Positions 45,015 through 53,943 of a stretch of DNA of 64,000 nucleotides are shown here, piece after piece. The stretch spans positions 975,001 to 1,039,000 of the forward strand of contig NZ_CP150096.1 of the NCBI RefSeq assembly GCF_038396765.1, written 5' to 3'. Under the pieces are notes generated by a model, which was not told the DNA's origin, did no database searches, and saw only the letters and a list, made by a program, of their open reading frames with translations. A program made the translations under genes and the position numbers. Source of the DNA: Chitinophaga caseinilytica. Lineage in GTDB: Bacteria; Bacteroidota; Bacteroidia; Chitinophagales; Chitinophagaceae. Numbering within the stretch: position 1 is the stretch's first letter; the number at the start of each line of letters is the position of its first letter.

Positions 45015-45365
45015 TCAGAGCGCGCTTTTCAGCGCCGCCACGGTTTTTGCGTCGTTCCCGATAAAAATTTTACCGTTCACGATCGCCACCGGCCGTTTCA
45101 GAAAAGTATATTCTTCGAGGATGAGATCGCGGTAATCATTTTCCGACAGTTCTTTTCCCGCAAGGCCGCGCGCCTTGTACAGCATCGACCGGCGGCTGAA
45201 CAGCGATTCGTAACTGCCGGCCAGTGCGTGCATTTCTTCCAGTTGTTCCGGCGTAATTTTTTCCTTCTTGATGTCTTGCAATTCCGCACCTTTCGCCACC
45301 GCAGCCGTTTCTTCGAGGATACGGGCGCAGGTACTGCAGGTCGACAGGTAATAAATCTTCTTCAT
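45015..45365 (-). CDS. ArsC/Spx family thioredoxin-fold protein
   Basis: A 116-aa protein reading MKKIYYLSTCSTCARIL, with a CxxC where ArsC and Spx place their active Cys, then ELQDIKKEKITPEQLEEM and the C-terminal RPVAIVNGKIFIGND strand typical of the ArsC fold. It lacks a clear HxCR arsenate-binding arginine, so true arsenate reduction is uncertain; a thiol-redox or regulatory role like YffB/Spx is as likely. It is divergent from polA across a 42-base gap. Confidence 0.85.
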   Translation of the reverse strand: MKKIYYLSTCSTCARILEETAAVAKGAELQDIKKEKITPEQLEEMHALAGSYESLFSRRSMLYKARGLAGKELSENDYRDLILEEYTFLKRPVAIVNGKIFIGNDAKTVAALKSAL

Positions 45366-45395
45366 CCCGTAAAATTAGGAATTATGGGAATTGAT

Positions 45396-45403
45396 TACTT
45401 TTG
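45396..45403 (+). promoter_or_regulatory. -7 box directly before polA
   Basis: TACTTTTG is an exact TAnnTTTG match ending four bases before the polA ATG. ATTAG about 18 bases upstream could be a poor -33. Confidence 0.55.
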
Positions 45404-45407
45404 ACGA

Positions 45408-48227
45408 ATGAGCAAAAAACTCTTCTTATTGGACGCAATGGCGCTTATTTACCGCGCCTACTACGCATTGATCCGGAACCCGAGGCTTACCAGCAAGGGA
45501 AAGAACACCAACGCGCAGTTCGGGTTCACCACTACGTTAATCCACCTCCTCAACAAGGAAAAACCCACGCACATCGCCGTGGCTTTCGATACGCATGCGC
45601 CTACGGAGCGGCATACTGATTTCGCCGACTACAAGGCCAACCGCGAAGATGCGCCTGAAGACCTCCTCGCGGCCCTGCCCGACATCAAGCGGATCATCGA
45701 GGGATTCAACATTCCCGTGCTGGAGCTCGACGGGTACGAGGCAGACGATATCATCGGCACCGTTGCCTGGCAGGCCGCGGCCCAGGGCTATTCCGTATAC
45801 ATGGTTACACCGGATAAGGATTACGGCCAGCTCGTAAAAGACAATGTTTTCATCTGGAAGCCGCCCGCGCTCGGTAACAAGGAAGAAGTGATGGGGCCGA
45901 AGGAAGTTTGCGAGCGCTGGGGCATCAACGATGTGGCCCAGGTCGTGGATATTCTGGGGTTGATGGGCGATGCGGTAGACAACATCCCGGGGATACCTGG
46001 TGTGGGCGAAAAAACCGCCACCAAGCTGCTTTCCGAATGGAACACCCTCGAAAACGTTATCGCCAACGCCGATAAAATTCCCGGAAAGCTCGGCGAAAAA
46101 GTACGCGCCGGCGCCGATTCCGCCATCCTGTCCAAAAAACTGGCGACGATCATCACCGATGTACCGGTCGATTTCCATGAAGAAAATTTCTGCTGCACGG
46201 AAATCAACAAGGAAAAACTCACGGAAATCTTTTCCGAGCTGGAATTCAAAAGCCTCGGCAAAACGATCCTCGGCGATTCGTTCAACGCCCTGGCCGGAGA
46301 TCCCGGAAAGCCCGTTCAACAAGATCTCTTCGGCAATCCCACCGAGGCTCCCCAGGCCGGAAGCGCCCTCGCCCAACAAGCGGAAGCCATCGAAGGCCCG
46401 GGCCTCGTCGCCGATAAAAATATCGAGAACACCCCGCATACCTACCACCTCGCCGATACGCCCGAAAAGCATGCCGCACTGGTAGCCCAGCTGATGAAAG
46501 AACCCCTCATCAGCTTCGACACGGAAACCACCGGCACCGACGCAAATGCGGTAGACATCGTGGGGATGAGCTTCTCCGTGAAACCGACAGAAGGCTGGTA
46601 CATTCCCCTGCCACCTGCCCGGGACGAAGTGCTGCAGATCCTCGAAACGTTCCGCCCCCTTTTCGAACGGACAGACGCGGAGTTCGTGGCGCAAAACGCG
46701 AAATACGATATGATCGTCCTGAAATGGTACGGCATCGAAGTGAAAGGGAAATTGTTCGACACCATGCTCGCACATTACCTGATAGAGCCGGAGGGCCGTC
46801 GCTCGATGGACCTCCTCAGCGCCCAATACCTGCAGTACGCGCCGGTTTCCATTGAAACGCTCATCGGCAAGAAAGGCAAGAACCAGGGCAATATGCGCGA
46901 TGTCGAGATCGAAAAGATCAAGGAATACGCTGCCGAAGACGCCGACATCACCCTTCAGCTCAAATCCAGTTTCGAGCCACTGTTAAGCGAACGCAATGTG
47001 GCCAACGTGTTTTACGACATCGAGGCGCCGCTCGTGCAGGTGCTGACTGATATGGAATTTGAAGGGGTGAAGATCGACACACAGGCCCTCGCCGATTATT
47101 CCCGCGAGCTGGAAACCGAAATCCGCAAGGCGGAAGAAAGCGTGTTCCAGCAGGCCGGCGTCCGTTTCAACCTCGGTTCGCCCAAACAGCTCGGTGAAGT
47201 GCTGTTCGAAAAGCTCCAGCTCGATCCCAAAGCCAAAAAAACCCGCACGGGGCAATACGCTACCGGCGAAGACGTGCTGGCCAAACTTTCCGCCAAGCAT
47301 CCCATCGTGGAGAATATCCTCGTTTACCGCGAATTGAGCAAGCTCAAATCTACCTATGTAGACGCGCTGCCGACGATGATCAACCCGCGCACCAACCGGG
47401 TGCATACCTCCTACAACCAGGCGGTGGCGGTGACGGGGCGCCTCAGTTCCAACAATCCCAACCTGCAGAATATTCCCATCCGCACGGAAAGAGGGCGCGA
47501 AGTGCGCAAGGCGTTCGTGCCCCGCAGCGAAGAATTCACCCTTCTTTCCGCCGACTATTCGCAGATCGAACTTCGCATCATCGCGGCCATCAGCGGCGAT
47601 CAGAACATGAGCGATGCATTCCGCAACAACCTGGATATCCACACTGCCACAGCCGCCAAAGTTTATGGCGTGGAACTGGCGGACGTAACGTCAGACATGC
47701 GCCGGAATGCCAAAAGCGTCAACTTCGGCATCATTTACGGCCAGAGCGCCTTCGGCCTCAGCGAGAACCTGGGCATCCCGAGAAGTGAAGCCAAAGCATT
47801 GATCGACAATTACTTCGCACAATATCCGTCCATCCGTCAATATATGGAAGACCAGGTGAAATTCGCGCAGCAGACCGGTTACGTGCAAACGCTCATGGGC
47901 AGGAAGCGCTGGTTGAAAGACATCAATTCCTCCAACGCCGTGGTGCGTGGTTTCGCGGAAAGGAACGCCATCAACATGCCCATCCAGGGAACGGCGGCAG
48001 ACCTCATCAAACTGGCGATGATTTCGCTGCATAAAACCTTCCGGGAACATAATTTCCGCTCGCGGATGATCCTGCAGGTACATGACGAGTTGGTGTTTGA
48101 CGCGCATAAAGACGAGGTAGACATCATTAAACCGCTCATCATCGAAGGAATGCGCAACGCCATGCCGCTCAGCGTGCCGATCGAAGCCGAGATCGGGACG
48201 GGCAGGAACTGGCTCGAAGCGCATTGA
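45408..48227 (+). CDS. polA: DNA polymerase I
   Basis: A 939-aa three-domain polymerase for Okazaki-fragment processing and repair. The 5'-3' nuclease domain (~1-290) has LLDAMALIYRAYYAL, DGYEADDIIGT and GDAVDNIPGIPGVGEKTA. The proofreading domain keeps Exo I SFDTETTG, Exo II NAKYDMIVL and Exo III YAAEDADIT, so it should be active, unlike in Taq. The polymerase domain has motif A LLSADYSQIELR, O-helix RRNAKSVNFGIIYG with Phe, and motif C QVHDELVF. A linker rich in Ala, Gln and Pro (~295-340) joins nuclease and exonuclease. Start ATG 45408 follows an exact -7 box. Confidence 0.98.
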   Translation: MSKKLFLLDAMALIYRAYYALIRNPRLTSKGKNTNAQFGFTTTLIHLLNKEKPTHIAVAFDTHAPTERHTDFADYKANREDAPEDLLAALPDIKRIIEGFNIPVLELDGYEADDIIGTVAWQAAAQGYSVYMVTPDKDYGQLVKDNVFIWKPPALGNKEEVMGPKEVCERWGINDVAQVVDILGLMGDAVDNIPGIPGVGEKTATKLLSEWNTLENVIANADKIPGKLGEKVRAGADSAILSKKLATIITDVPVDFHEENFCCTEINKEKLTEIFSELEFKSLGKTILGDSFNALAGDPGKPVQQDLFGNPTEAPQAGSALAQQAEAIEGPGLVADKNIENTPHTYHLADTPEKHAALVAQLMKEPLISFDTETTGTDANAVDIVGMSFSVKPTEGWYIPLPPARDEVLQILETFRPLFERTDAEFVAQNAKYDMIVLKWYGIEVKGKLFDTMLAHYLIEPEGRRSMDLLSAQYLQYAPVSIETLIGKKGKNQGNMRDVEIEKIKEYAAEDADITLQLKSSFEPLLSERNVANVFYDIEAPLVQVLTDMEFEGVKIDTQALADYSRELETEIRKAEESVFQQAGVRFNLGSPKQLGEVLFEKLQLDPKAKKTRTGQYATGEDVLAKLSAKHPIVENILVYRELSKLKSTYVDALPTMINPRTNRVHTSYNQAVAVTGRLSSNNPNLQNIPIRTERGREVRKAFVPRSEEFTLLSADYSQIELRIIAAISGDQNMSDAFRNNLDIHTATAAKVYGVELADVTSDMRRNAKSVNFGIIYGQSAFGLSENLGIPRSEAKALIDNYFAQYPSIRQYMEDQVKFAQQTGYVQTLMGRKRWLKDINSSNAVVRGFAERNAINMPIQGTAADLIKLAMISLHKTFREHNFRSRMILQVHDELVFDAHKDEVDIIKPLIIEGMRNAMPLSVPIEAEIGTGRNWLEAH

Positions 48228-48263
48228 TCCATATCGAAAAATCAGCAGACCTAACTAATACAA

Positions 48264-48294
48264 AGCCGGTACGGGACGGCGTTCCGTACCGGCT
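48264..48294 (+). other. Strong hairpin downstream of polA without a T-run
   Basis: AGCCGGTACGG / CCGTACCGGCT, an 11-base perfect stem with a nine-base loop, 37 bases after the polA stop. It is followed by ACAGTGAACA, not T residues, so it may act as a 3' RNA stabiliser or Rho-dependent stop rather than a classical terminator. Confidence 0.6.
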
Positions 48295-48383
48295 ACAGTG
48301 AACAAAAAACAGCAACGTCGCCCTGCTCCTGCATGCAGGCCGCACCCCTTGCATTTCAGCGAATCGTTTACTAGTTTTCACTT

Positions 48384-48908
48384 ATGATCCAAACCTCAAG
48401 GTTACAATTGTTACCCTGCACGTTGCAATATTTTGAAGCGCTTTTGCATGGGAATGAAGCATTAGCCCAGATCCTGGGAATAGACGTGCCGGAACAATGG
48501 ACAGAATACCCTGAAATGGTATTGGTGGCCTACGACAAGTTACGCAACGATCCTTCCTTACTGGGTTGGTTCTTTTACCTGGCGATCCACAAGGCCGACA
48601 ATCGCCTCATCGGCACCGCGGGTTTCAAGGGCCGGCCGGATGCGGATGGCGCGGTGGAAATCGGGTACGAAGTTTCCGGCCCTTACCGCGAGCAGGGATA
48701 CGCCACTGAAATGGCGGAGATCCTTATCCGTTTTGCATTCAGCCATCCGTATGTGTCGAAGGTGATCGCGCATACGGAAGAAGAATATAATGCCGCCGTG
48801 AAAGTATTGCAGAAATCGGGGCTTCGCTTCGCCGGGGAAATCAACGGCCGGGAGGCCGGGGAACTTTGGCGCTGGGAAATCTCCCGGGAGCAATACCTCG
48901 GGGGCTGA
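48384..48908 (+). CDS. GNAT family N-acetyltransferase
   Basis: A 174-aa RimJ/RimL-type acetyltransferase: IQTSRLQLLPCTLQYFEALL at the N-terminus, then RLIGTAGFKGRPDADGAVEIGYEV and the acetyl-CoA loop PYREQGYATEMAEILIRFAF, followed by AHTEEEYNAAVKVLQKSGLRF. These enzymes acetylate N-terminal amines or small molecules; the substrate is not evident. It lies alone between polA and the C1B peptidase. Confidence 0.9.
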   Translation: MIQTSRLQLLPCTLQYFEALLHGNEALAQILGIDVPEQWTEYPEMVLVAYDKLRNDPSLLGWFFYLAIHKADNRLIGTAGFKGRPDADGAVEIGYEVSGPYREQGYATEMAEILIRFAFSHPYVSKVIAHTEEEYNAAVKVLQKSGLRFAGEINGREAGELWRWEISREQYLGG

Positions 48909-48950
48909 CCGCTCATCCATACCACAGCGCGCCGTTTCCCGCCGATCCCC

Positions 48951-48958
48951 TACATTTG
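48951..48958 (+). promoter_or_regulatory. -7 box for the C1B peptidase gene
   Basis: TACATTTG is an exact TAnnTTTG match 21 bases before the ATG at 48980. Confidence 0.55.
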
Positions 48959-48979
48959 TCGCCTAAATCTGCAATCAAC

Positions 48980-50131
48980 ATGAGCATGAAGAACTGGATG
49001 ATGGGGGCGGCGATGCTCGCCGGCACCTCCGTCATGGCGCAAACAATGCCGCTCACCAACAAAGCGGGCAGCGAATACAAATTCACCATCCTCAAAAGCC
49101 AGGATGCCTTCGCGGTACAAAACCAGGGGCAAACCGGCACCTGCTGGTCTTTTTCCGGCCTCTCCTTTTTCGAATCCGAACTCCTCCGCACCGGTAAGGG
49201 CAAAGACCTGAACCTCAGCGAAATGTTCGTGGTCCGCAAAATGTATCCCCTCAAAGCCGCCAATTACGTGCGCATGCACGGAAAAGCCAACTTCGGTGAA
49301 GGCGGCGGTTTCCCCGACGATCTGCTCTGCCTTAGAAATTTCGGTCTCGTACCGCAGGAAGCATATGACGGCAACCGCGACAAAACCTACAACCACGCAG
49401 AAATGCTGGGCCTCCTCGAAGGCATGGTCAAAACCCTCGGCGACGCCAAAACGGTGAACCCGAATTGGCAAAAAGCCTTCACCGGCGTGCTCGACGCCTA
49501 TATCGGCGCAACGCCCGAACAGTTCCAGTACAAAGGCAAAAGCTATACCCCGCAAACCTTCGCCAAAGAGCTCGGCCTCAATGCCGACGATTACGTGATC
49601 GTTTCCTCCTTCAACCACCATCCGTTCTACGAACAGTTCGTGCTGGAAGTGCCCGACAACTGGAACTGGGAAAAAGTATACAACGTTCCCCTGAACGAGT
49701 TCACCCAGATCGCCGAGCAAGCCGTCCTCAACGGTTACACCCTCGCATGGGCGGCCGATGTGAGCGAAAAAGGATTTTCTTTCAAAGATGGCCTCGCCAT
49801 CGTACCTGAAAAAGAGTGGGCCGACTATTCCGACGCCGAGCGCCAGGCGCTGTTTACCAAGCCCGCGAAAGAAAAAACCATCACGCAGGAAAACCGCCAA
49901 CTTGGTTTCGACAATTTCGAAACGCAGGACGACCACGGTATGCACATTACCGGCCTGGCCAAAGACCAGGAAGGCAAGAACTACTTCATCGTGAAGAATT
50001 CCTGGGGCGCCAATAACGGCTGCGGCGGCTACTTTTACGCTTCCGTTCCCTATTTCGCCTACAAGACCACCTGCTTCATGGTGAATAAAAAAGCCATCCC
50101 CGCCGCGATCGCGAAGAAAATGGGCATTTAA
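48980..50131 (+). CDS. Exported C1B cysteine peptidase (bleomycin hydrolase/aminopeptidase C-like)
   Basis: A 383-aa papain-fold peptidase. The signal peptide KNWMMGAAMLAGTSVMA is followed by the active-site Cys in QNQGQTGTCWSFSGLSFFES, the His in DDHGMHITGLA and the Asn in VKNSWGANNG, completing the C1B triad. Classical PepC is a cytoplasmic aminopeptidase; here the signal places it outside. Together with the S46 peptidase and the POT transporter it fits peptide scavenging. ATG 48980 has a -7 box at a normal distance; ATG 48986 is the alternative. Confidence 0.92.
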   Translation: MSMKNWMMGAAMLAGTSVMAQTMPLTNKAGSEYKFTILKSQDAFAVQNQGQTGTCWSFSGLSFFESELLRTGKGKDLNLSEMFVVRKMYPLKAANYVRMHGKANFGEGGGFPDDLLCLRNFGLVPQEAYDGNRDKTYNHAEMLGLLEGMVKTLGDAKTVNPNWQKAFTGVLDAYIGATPEQFQYKGKSYTPQTFAKELGLNADDYVIVSSFNHHPFYEQFVLEVPDNWNWEKVYNVPLNEFTQIAEQAVLNGYTLAWAADVSEKGFSFKDGLAIVPEKEWADYSDAERQALFTKPAKEKTITQENRQLGFDNFETQDDHGMHITGLAKDQEGKNYFIVKNSWGANNGCGGYFYASVPYFAYKTTCFMVNKKAIPAAIAKKMGI

Positions 50132-50163
50132 TTACCTTCTATAGTAGCAACGTAGTTTTTTAC

Positions 50164-50193
50164 AGGGCGCCTCCGGATGGGGGCGCCTTTTTT
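50164..50193 (+). terminator. Intrinsic terminator after the C1B peptidase
   Basis: GGCGCC / GGCGCC, extended inward by C-G pairs, is followed by TTTTTT about 30 bases after the stop codon. Confidence 0.88.
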
Positions 50194-50214
50194 ATGCGTG
50201 GCCTTACAGCTAAT

Positions 50215-50388
50215 TCATCCTGCCATTCCAGCAACTTTTGCTTTGTCCCTTTCCACACATCTGAGCACTTTCATGATGTAAGCCACTCTTTTGGGAAACG
50301 AAGTTTGAATCCCATAGGCCCTGGCCAACATGACTACGTCCAGAGGCAATCCCTTTTTCTTTACTGATTTTTCAGCTCTCTTGTTCAT
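50215..50388 (-). CDS. Small basic 57-aa protein paired with the DUF6934 gene
   Basis: The frame starts MNKRAEKSVKKKGLPLDVV and continues with MLARAYGIQTSFPKRVAYIM and VLRCVERDKAKVAG. It is strongly basic (many Lys/Arg) and probably helical. Its ATG lies inside the end of the DUF6934 gene (17-base overlap in another frame), so translation is likely coupled. Codon use is more AT-rich than in flanking genes. I recognise no family. Partnership with DUF6934, for example as a toxin-antitoxin-like or regulatory pair, is inference. Confidence 0.6.
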   Translation of the reverse strand: MNKRAEKSVKKKGLPLDVVMLARAYGIQTSFPKRVAYIMKVLRCVERDKAKVAGMAG

Positions 50389-50842
50389 CCTTTACTTTTT
50401 TTCGTATTCTAAATGTCGCAACTGGTATTTCCTTTTCCGGATCATACGGTAGTTCAAAGTTGAGCGCACTCATATTATTCAATACCGTTATCTCATATTT
50501 TCTTGAAAACCGTGGGAAATACCTTTTAAGGATCATCGAATAAATACGCGTTCTTTGCTGTGTACTCCCCGTAAACAGCAGACTGGCCTTCGGGTAAATC
50601 TCCAAAAAATCCTCCATCACCTTGATGATGGTTGCAAAGACCTTCAGCAGATCTCCGTTGTTGGATTCCTTAAGATCATCCAACGTTCCTTCAGCATCTA
50701 AATCGCCAAAGCCAACATTGAATTCGTCCGGCTTTAATCGGTTAAACTCCACCCTTTTACGGATGAAGCCGTGCTCGCCTTCGCTCTCAAAATCAAATTG
50801 ATTTCCGCCGCGCGGAATTATTTTGTACGGGTCAACAGTCAA
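50372..50842 (-). CDS. DUF6934 family protein
   Basis: A 156-aa protein with VGFGDLDAEGTLDDLKESNNGDLLKVFATI, then LFTGSTQQRTRIYSMILKRY, the pattern of the DUF6934 family, which appears scattered in Bacteroidota genomes. The GST-x-x-R-T-R-x-Y block suggests binding to nucleic acid or a nucleotide, but no function is known to me. It ends in a charged tail (RIRKKVKDEQES). It is upstream of and overlapping a small basic ORF, and both have lower GC than neighbours, hinting at transfer. Confidence 0.8.
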   Translation of the reverse strand: MTVDPYKIIPRGGNQFDFESEGEHGFIRKRVEFNRLKPDEFNVGFGDLDAEGTLDDLKESNNGDLLKVFATIIKVMEDFLEIYPKASLLFTGSTQQRTRIYSMILKRYFPRFSRKYEITVLNNMSALNFELPYDPEKEIPVATFRIRKKVKDEQES

Positions 50843-50942
50843 TGGAAGTTCGTTTCGTGCAATAACGCGATTGCCGAAATACGAAACTTTTTTACAGCGA
50901 TTTATTTTACCGGGAATTTCTCCGAAAATCGGAGATCGCGCG

Positions 50943-51560
50943 TCAGCTAACGGTTTCCCAATCCCCCGCGCCCTCGCGCACCACCATCGGCTCCGGGCCG
51001 GTACAGTCTACCACGGTAGACATCAGCACGCCGCCAGGGCCGCCATCCACCACAATATCCACCAGCTTGCCGAATTTGTCGTGGATGATTTCGGGATCGG
51101 TATATTCTTCGACGTACTCGTCGATGGGCAACGACGCACTCATCACCGGGTTCCCCAGTTCTTTCACCAGCGTCCGGCAAATAAGATTGTCTGGAACGCG
51201 GATACCGACGGTGTCGCGCTTCGTTTTCAGGAGCTTCGGCACCTGTTTGCTGGCCGGCAGAATGAAGGTATACGGCCCCGGTAACGCCCGCTTCAGGATA
51301 CGGAACAGCGGCGTGTCCACACTTTTGGTATAATCCGTAAGATGGCTCAGGTCGTAACAGATGAAGGAAAAATGCGATTTTTTAGGGTCGATCCCCTTGA
51401 TCCGCGCAATCCGCTCCACCGCTTCGGGCTTGAAAATGTCGCAGCCCATGCCATACACCGTGTCTGTCGGATAAATCACCACTCCTCCGTCCCGGAGGCA
51501 TTCGATGATCGTTTTCAGGTTCCGGGGATTCGGATTTTGCGGATGCAGTTCTAGTCTCAT
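50943..51560 (-). CDS. Sua5/YciO/YrdC family protein (YciO-type)
   Basis: A 205-aa protein of the threonylcarbamoyl-AMP synthase fold. GVVIYPTDTVYGMGCDI is the nucleotide-binding start, and KKSHFSFICYDLSHLTDY, LPGPYTFILPAS and RDTVGIRVPDN follow. The KxxFSFIC version is the YciO branch, which is related to but not identical with TsaC; whether it supplies the TC-AMP for tRNA t6A is therefore uncertain. It is divergent from mtgA and is followed by the DUF6934 pair after 100 bases. Confidence 0.9.
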   Translation of the reverse strand: MRLELHPQNPNPRNLKTIIECLRDGGVVIYPTDTVYGMGCDIFKPEAVERIARIKGIDPKKSHFSFICYDLSHLTDYTKSVDTPLFRILKRALPGPYTFILPASKQVPKLLKTKRDTVGIRVPDNLICRTLVKELGNPVMSASLPIDEYVEEYTDPEIIHDKFGKLVDIVVDGGPGGVLMSTVVDCTGPEPMVVREGAGDWETVS

Positions 51561-51670
51561 GGGCCTTCCTTTTTATTATTAACAATCTTTCGCGGATCAA
51601 TGTTGGCGGGTAAATTACAACCGTATCCATAATCTTGCTAACTTTCCGCCCTGTTTCGAAATCAAACCGG

Positions 51671-52420
51671 ATGAAATTAAAAGGAATCGTCCCGAGAACA
51701 TGGAAAATCATCAAAAGGGTTTTTCTTATTCTCTTTGTGGCACAACTGTTATACATCGTCATGCTCCGATGGGTGAACCCGCCCGTCACCATGACCATGA
51801 TCGGCAGCTGGTTTTCCCTCATCGGTTCCGATAAATCTTTTCATCGCGATTATGTGGACCTCGGCGAAATGTCGCAACATGTCAAACTGGCCGTTATCGC
51901 CAGCGAAGACCAGTTGTTCCCCGATCATGACGGTTTCGATTTCAAATCCATCGAAAAAGCCCTCAAGCATAACCAGAAAAGCAAAAAGATCCGCGGCGCC
52001 TCCACCATCAGCCAACAGGTCGCCAAAAACGTTTTCCTCTGGCAGGGCCGGAGTTGGGTGCGCAAAGGGCTGGAAGTTTACTTCACTTTCATGATCGAAC
52101 TGTGCTGGAGCAAGAAGCGCATCCTGGAAATGTACCTCAACGTGGCCGAAACCGGTGAAGGCATCTTCGGTGTGGAGGCCGCTGCGCAGGTATATTACAA
52201 AAAACCAGCGGCCAACCTGAACCGCGAAGAAGCCGCCATGATCGCCGCATGCCTCCCCAACCCCGTCAAATACACGGTGAATCCCCCCGCCCGCATCACC
52301 GCCTGGCGACAGAAACGCATCCTCCAGCAAATGCGCAACCTCGCGGGAGACCCCGACATCGCCGAGCTGATCACGGAGCCGAAAGCGGTTAAATTATCTT
52401 CGAAAGAAGCCGATAAATAG
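51671..52420 (+). CDS. mtgA: Monofunctional peptidoglycan glycosyltransferase
   Basis: A 249-aa GT51 enzyme. One membrane helix (VFLILFVAQLLYIVML) anchors it; the domain then shows ASEDQLFPDHDGFD with the catalytic Glu, GASTISQQVAKNVFLW, KKRILEMYLNVAETG and EEAAMIAACLPNP. It polymerises lipid II into glycan strands. The ATG at 51671 is chosen; TTG 51635 would add 12 residues without similarity. It is convergent with the gene at 52423 with only two bases between stop codons. Confidence 0.94.
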   Translation: MKLKGIVPRTWKIIKRVFLILFVAQLLYIVMLRWVNPPVTMTMIGSWFSLIGSDKSFHRDYVDLGEMSQHVKLAVIASEDQLFPDHDGFDFKSIEKALKHNQKSKKIRGASTISQQVAKNVFLWQGRSWVRKGLEVYFTFMIELCWSKKRILEMYLNVAETGEGIFGVEAAAQVYYKKPAANLNREEAAMIAACLPNPVKYTVNPPARITAWRQKRILQQMRNLAGDPDIAELITEPKAVKLSSKEADK

Positions 52421-52422
52421 CC

Positions 52423-53889
52423 TTAATCGGCCGCAATACCGTATTTGTGTATTTCTTCCCCTAATTCTAAAATCGGTATTTTTAAAATTTCAGGAAATTG
52501 TGTCAAATCGCCAGAAAGCCTGTTAGCAAGGGTTTCGGCGGATTTCTTATCCGGTTGGTTATAGCAGTACGCAGAAAAGGTGAGAAATATCATCATACGG
52601 TTCGCATCATCCAATTCCGGGTCTTTCATCATCCGGATGAGTGCCTTTTCGATGATTTTCCGTTCGGCGGACTCCGCGAAAGCACGGCCAATCCTTCCGG
52701 GAGCACCGTAATAATGGAGCGGTGCTGGCATCTGGAACCGGAAAATACTCCCCAACAGCAAGGTGGAAGAAGGAATCGACAGCTGTTCCAACTCGCGGAG
52801 GTACGTTTTTCTTCCCACTTGTGCATAGCTGCCATCGCTCACCCGATCGAAGCGATCGTTCATTATATTAAGATGTGCGCGGATAAACACCGGCCAATCA
52901 TGCGCGCGGGCGGCCCACACGGCGATGTCTCTCGCATGTTCGCGCGGACGGCTATCCATACTGCACATTCCCCACACCACCCGCGATCGTTTCAAGTTCA
53001 TGATCAGCTCCGCATTTCCGCCCGGTTCGAGAAACGCCTCCAGCTCAGGGGTGCTGTTTATTGTCGCGAGCGCTTCCTTCGCGACCTGTTCCGACCTTGC
53101 CAGCAGCTCTTCGCGGAAAGCCGGCAGCGCCCAGATGCTATCCCGCAACTGCCCGCTCATGTCCATCAAATCTACCGTAGCGCCGAATGTTTTCTTCATC
53201 CAGCCACGGAATTCGGGGTACAGCGTATCTGTATTAACGAACAGCCGTTCCCTATCCGTGACCATCACAGTAGTAGAAGTATCCACCAGGCAATCCACAA
53301 ACTGGACCATCGCGGCGTATTCGCCAGCCAGCTTTATGGAGCGCAGATCTTCCGTTAACTGCCAGGCATTTATTTCATAATACCTTCCTTTAACGGAAAA
53401 CCCTTCCGTGATATTCGTTAGCCAGCTTCCCTTCCTCCCTGCATTTCCCGCCGACAATGATGCGCTGTCTACATATATATCCTGGATACCCTGGCTGCTG
53501 ATCTGAAAAACGTGTTTATTTTTCTTCGTCCCTACCCACGCAACCGCTTCGGTTTTCGGTGCTCCCTTCAATAATTTTCCATATTTCCGTAGCAGCACAT
53601 CCATCCCGATACCGGAATGAATATCTGACTGGATGGAATCGGGTCGCTTTACGGTTCTGAAAGTCAGCGAAGTGGCGCGGGCCTGCGGCCAGGAATAATA
53701 TTCCGGCTTTTTTTCGCAATGCTGGTAGCGCAATTGGAGGGAATCGGATATTCGTTGAAGGGCGCGCATGTCATCGGGAGCATATAACATCCCGTTATAA
53801 GTCCGCATTTCACTTATGCGGTCAGCTTCCTGCGCGAAGCAAACCGAAGTGAATAACAGGGATAACAGCTGAAGCGAGATCTTTTTCAT
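52423..53889 (-). CDS. Secreted hypothetical protein (488 aa)
   Basis: A signal peptide (KISLQLLSLLFTSVCFA) is followed by a long mature protein without a family I recognise. Landmarks are WPQARATSLTFRTVKRPDSI, YYEINAWQLTEDLRSIKLAG and an Ala/Arg-rich helical second half (REHARDIAVWAARAHDWPVF). It could be a periplasmic helical-repeat protein. It is separated from the NR kinase gene by 54 bases on the same strand, and its stop codon nearly touches that of mtgA. Confidence 0.7.
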   Translation of the reverse strand: MKKISLQLLSLLFTSVCFAQEADRISEMRTYNGMLYAPDDMRALQRISDSLQLRYQHCEKKPEYYSWPQARATSLTFRTVKRPDSIQSDIHSGIGMDVLLRKYGKLLKGAPKTEAVAWVGTKKNKHVFQISSQGIQDIYVDSASLSAGNAGRKGSWLTNITEGFSVKGRYYEINAWQLTEDLRSIKLAGEYAAMVQFVDCLVDTSTTVMVTDRERLFVNTDTLYPEFRGWMKKTFGATVDLMDMSGQLRDSIWALPAFREELLARSEQVAKEALATINSTPELEAFLEPGGNAELIMNLKRSRVVWGMCSMDSRPREHARDIAVWAARAHDWPVFIRAHLNIMNDRFDRVSDGSYAQVGRKTYLRELEQLSIPSSTLLLGSIFRFQMPAPLHYYGAPGRIGRAFAESAERKIIEKALIRMMKDPELDDANRMMIFLTFSAYCYNQPDKKSAETLANRLSGDLTQFPEILKIPILELGEEIHKYGIAAD

Positions 53890-53943
53890 GCAGGGGAATT
53901 TCTATAGAGATGCTTAAACAGCCCAAATTCAATATTATATTTA

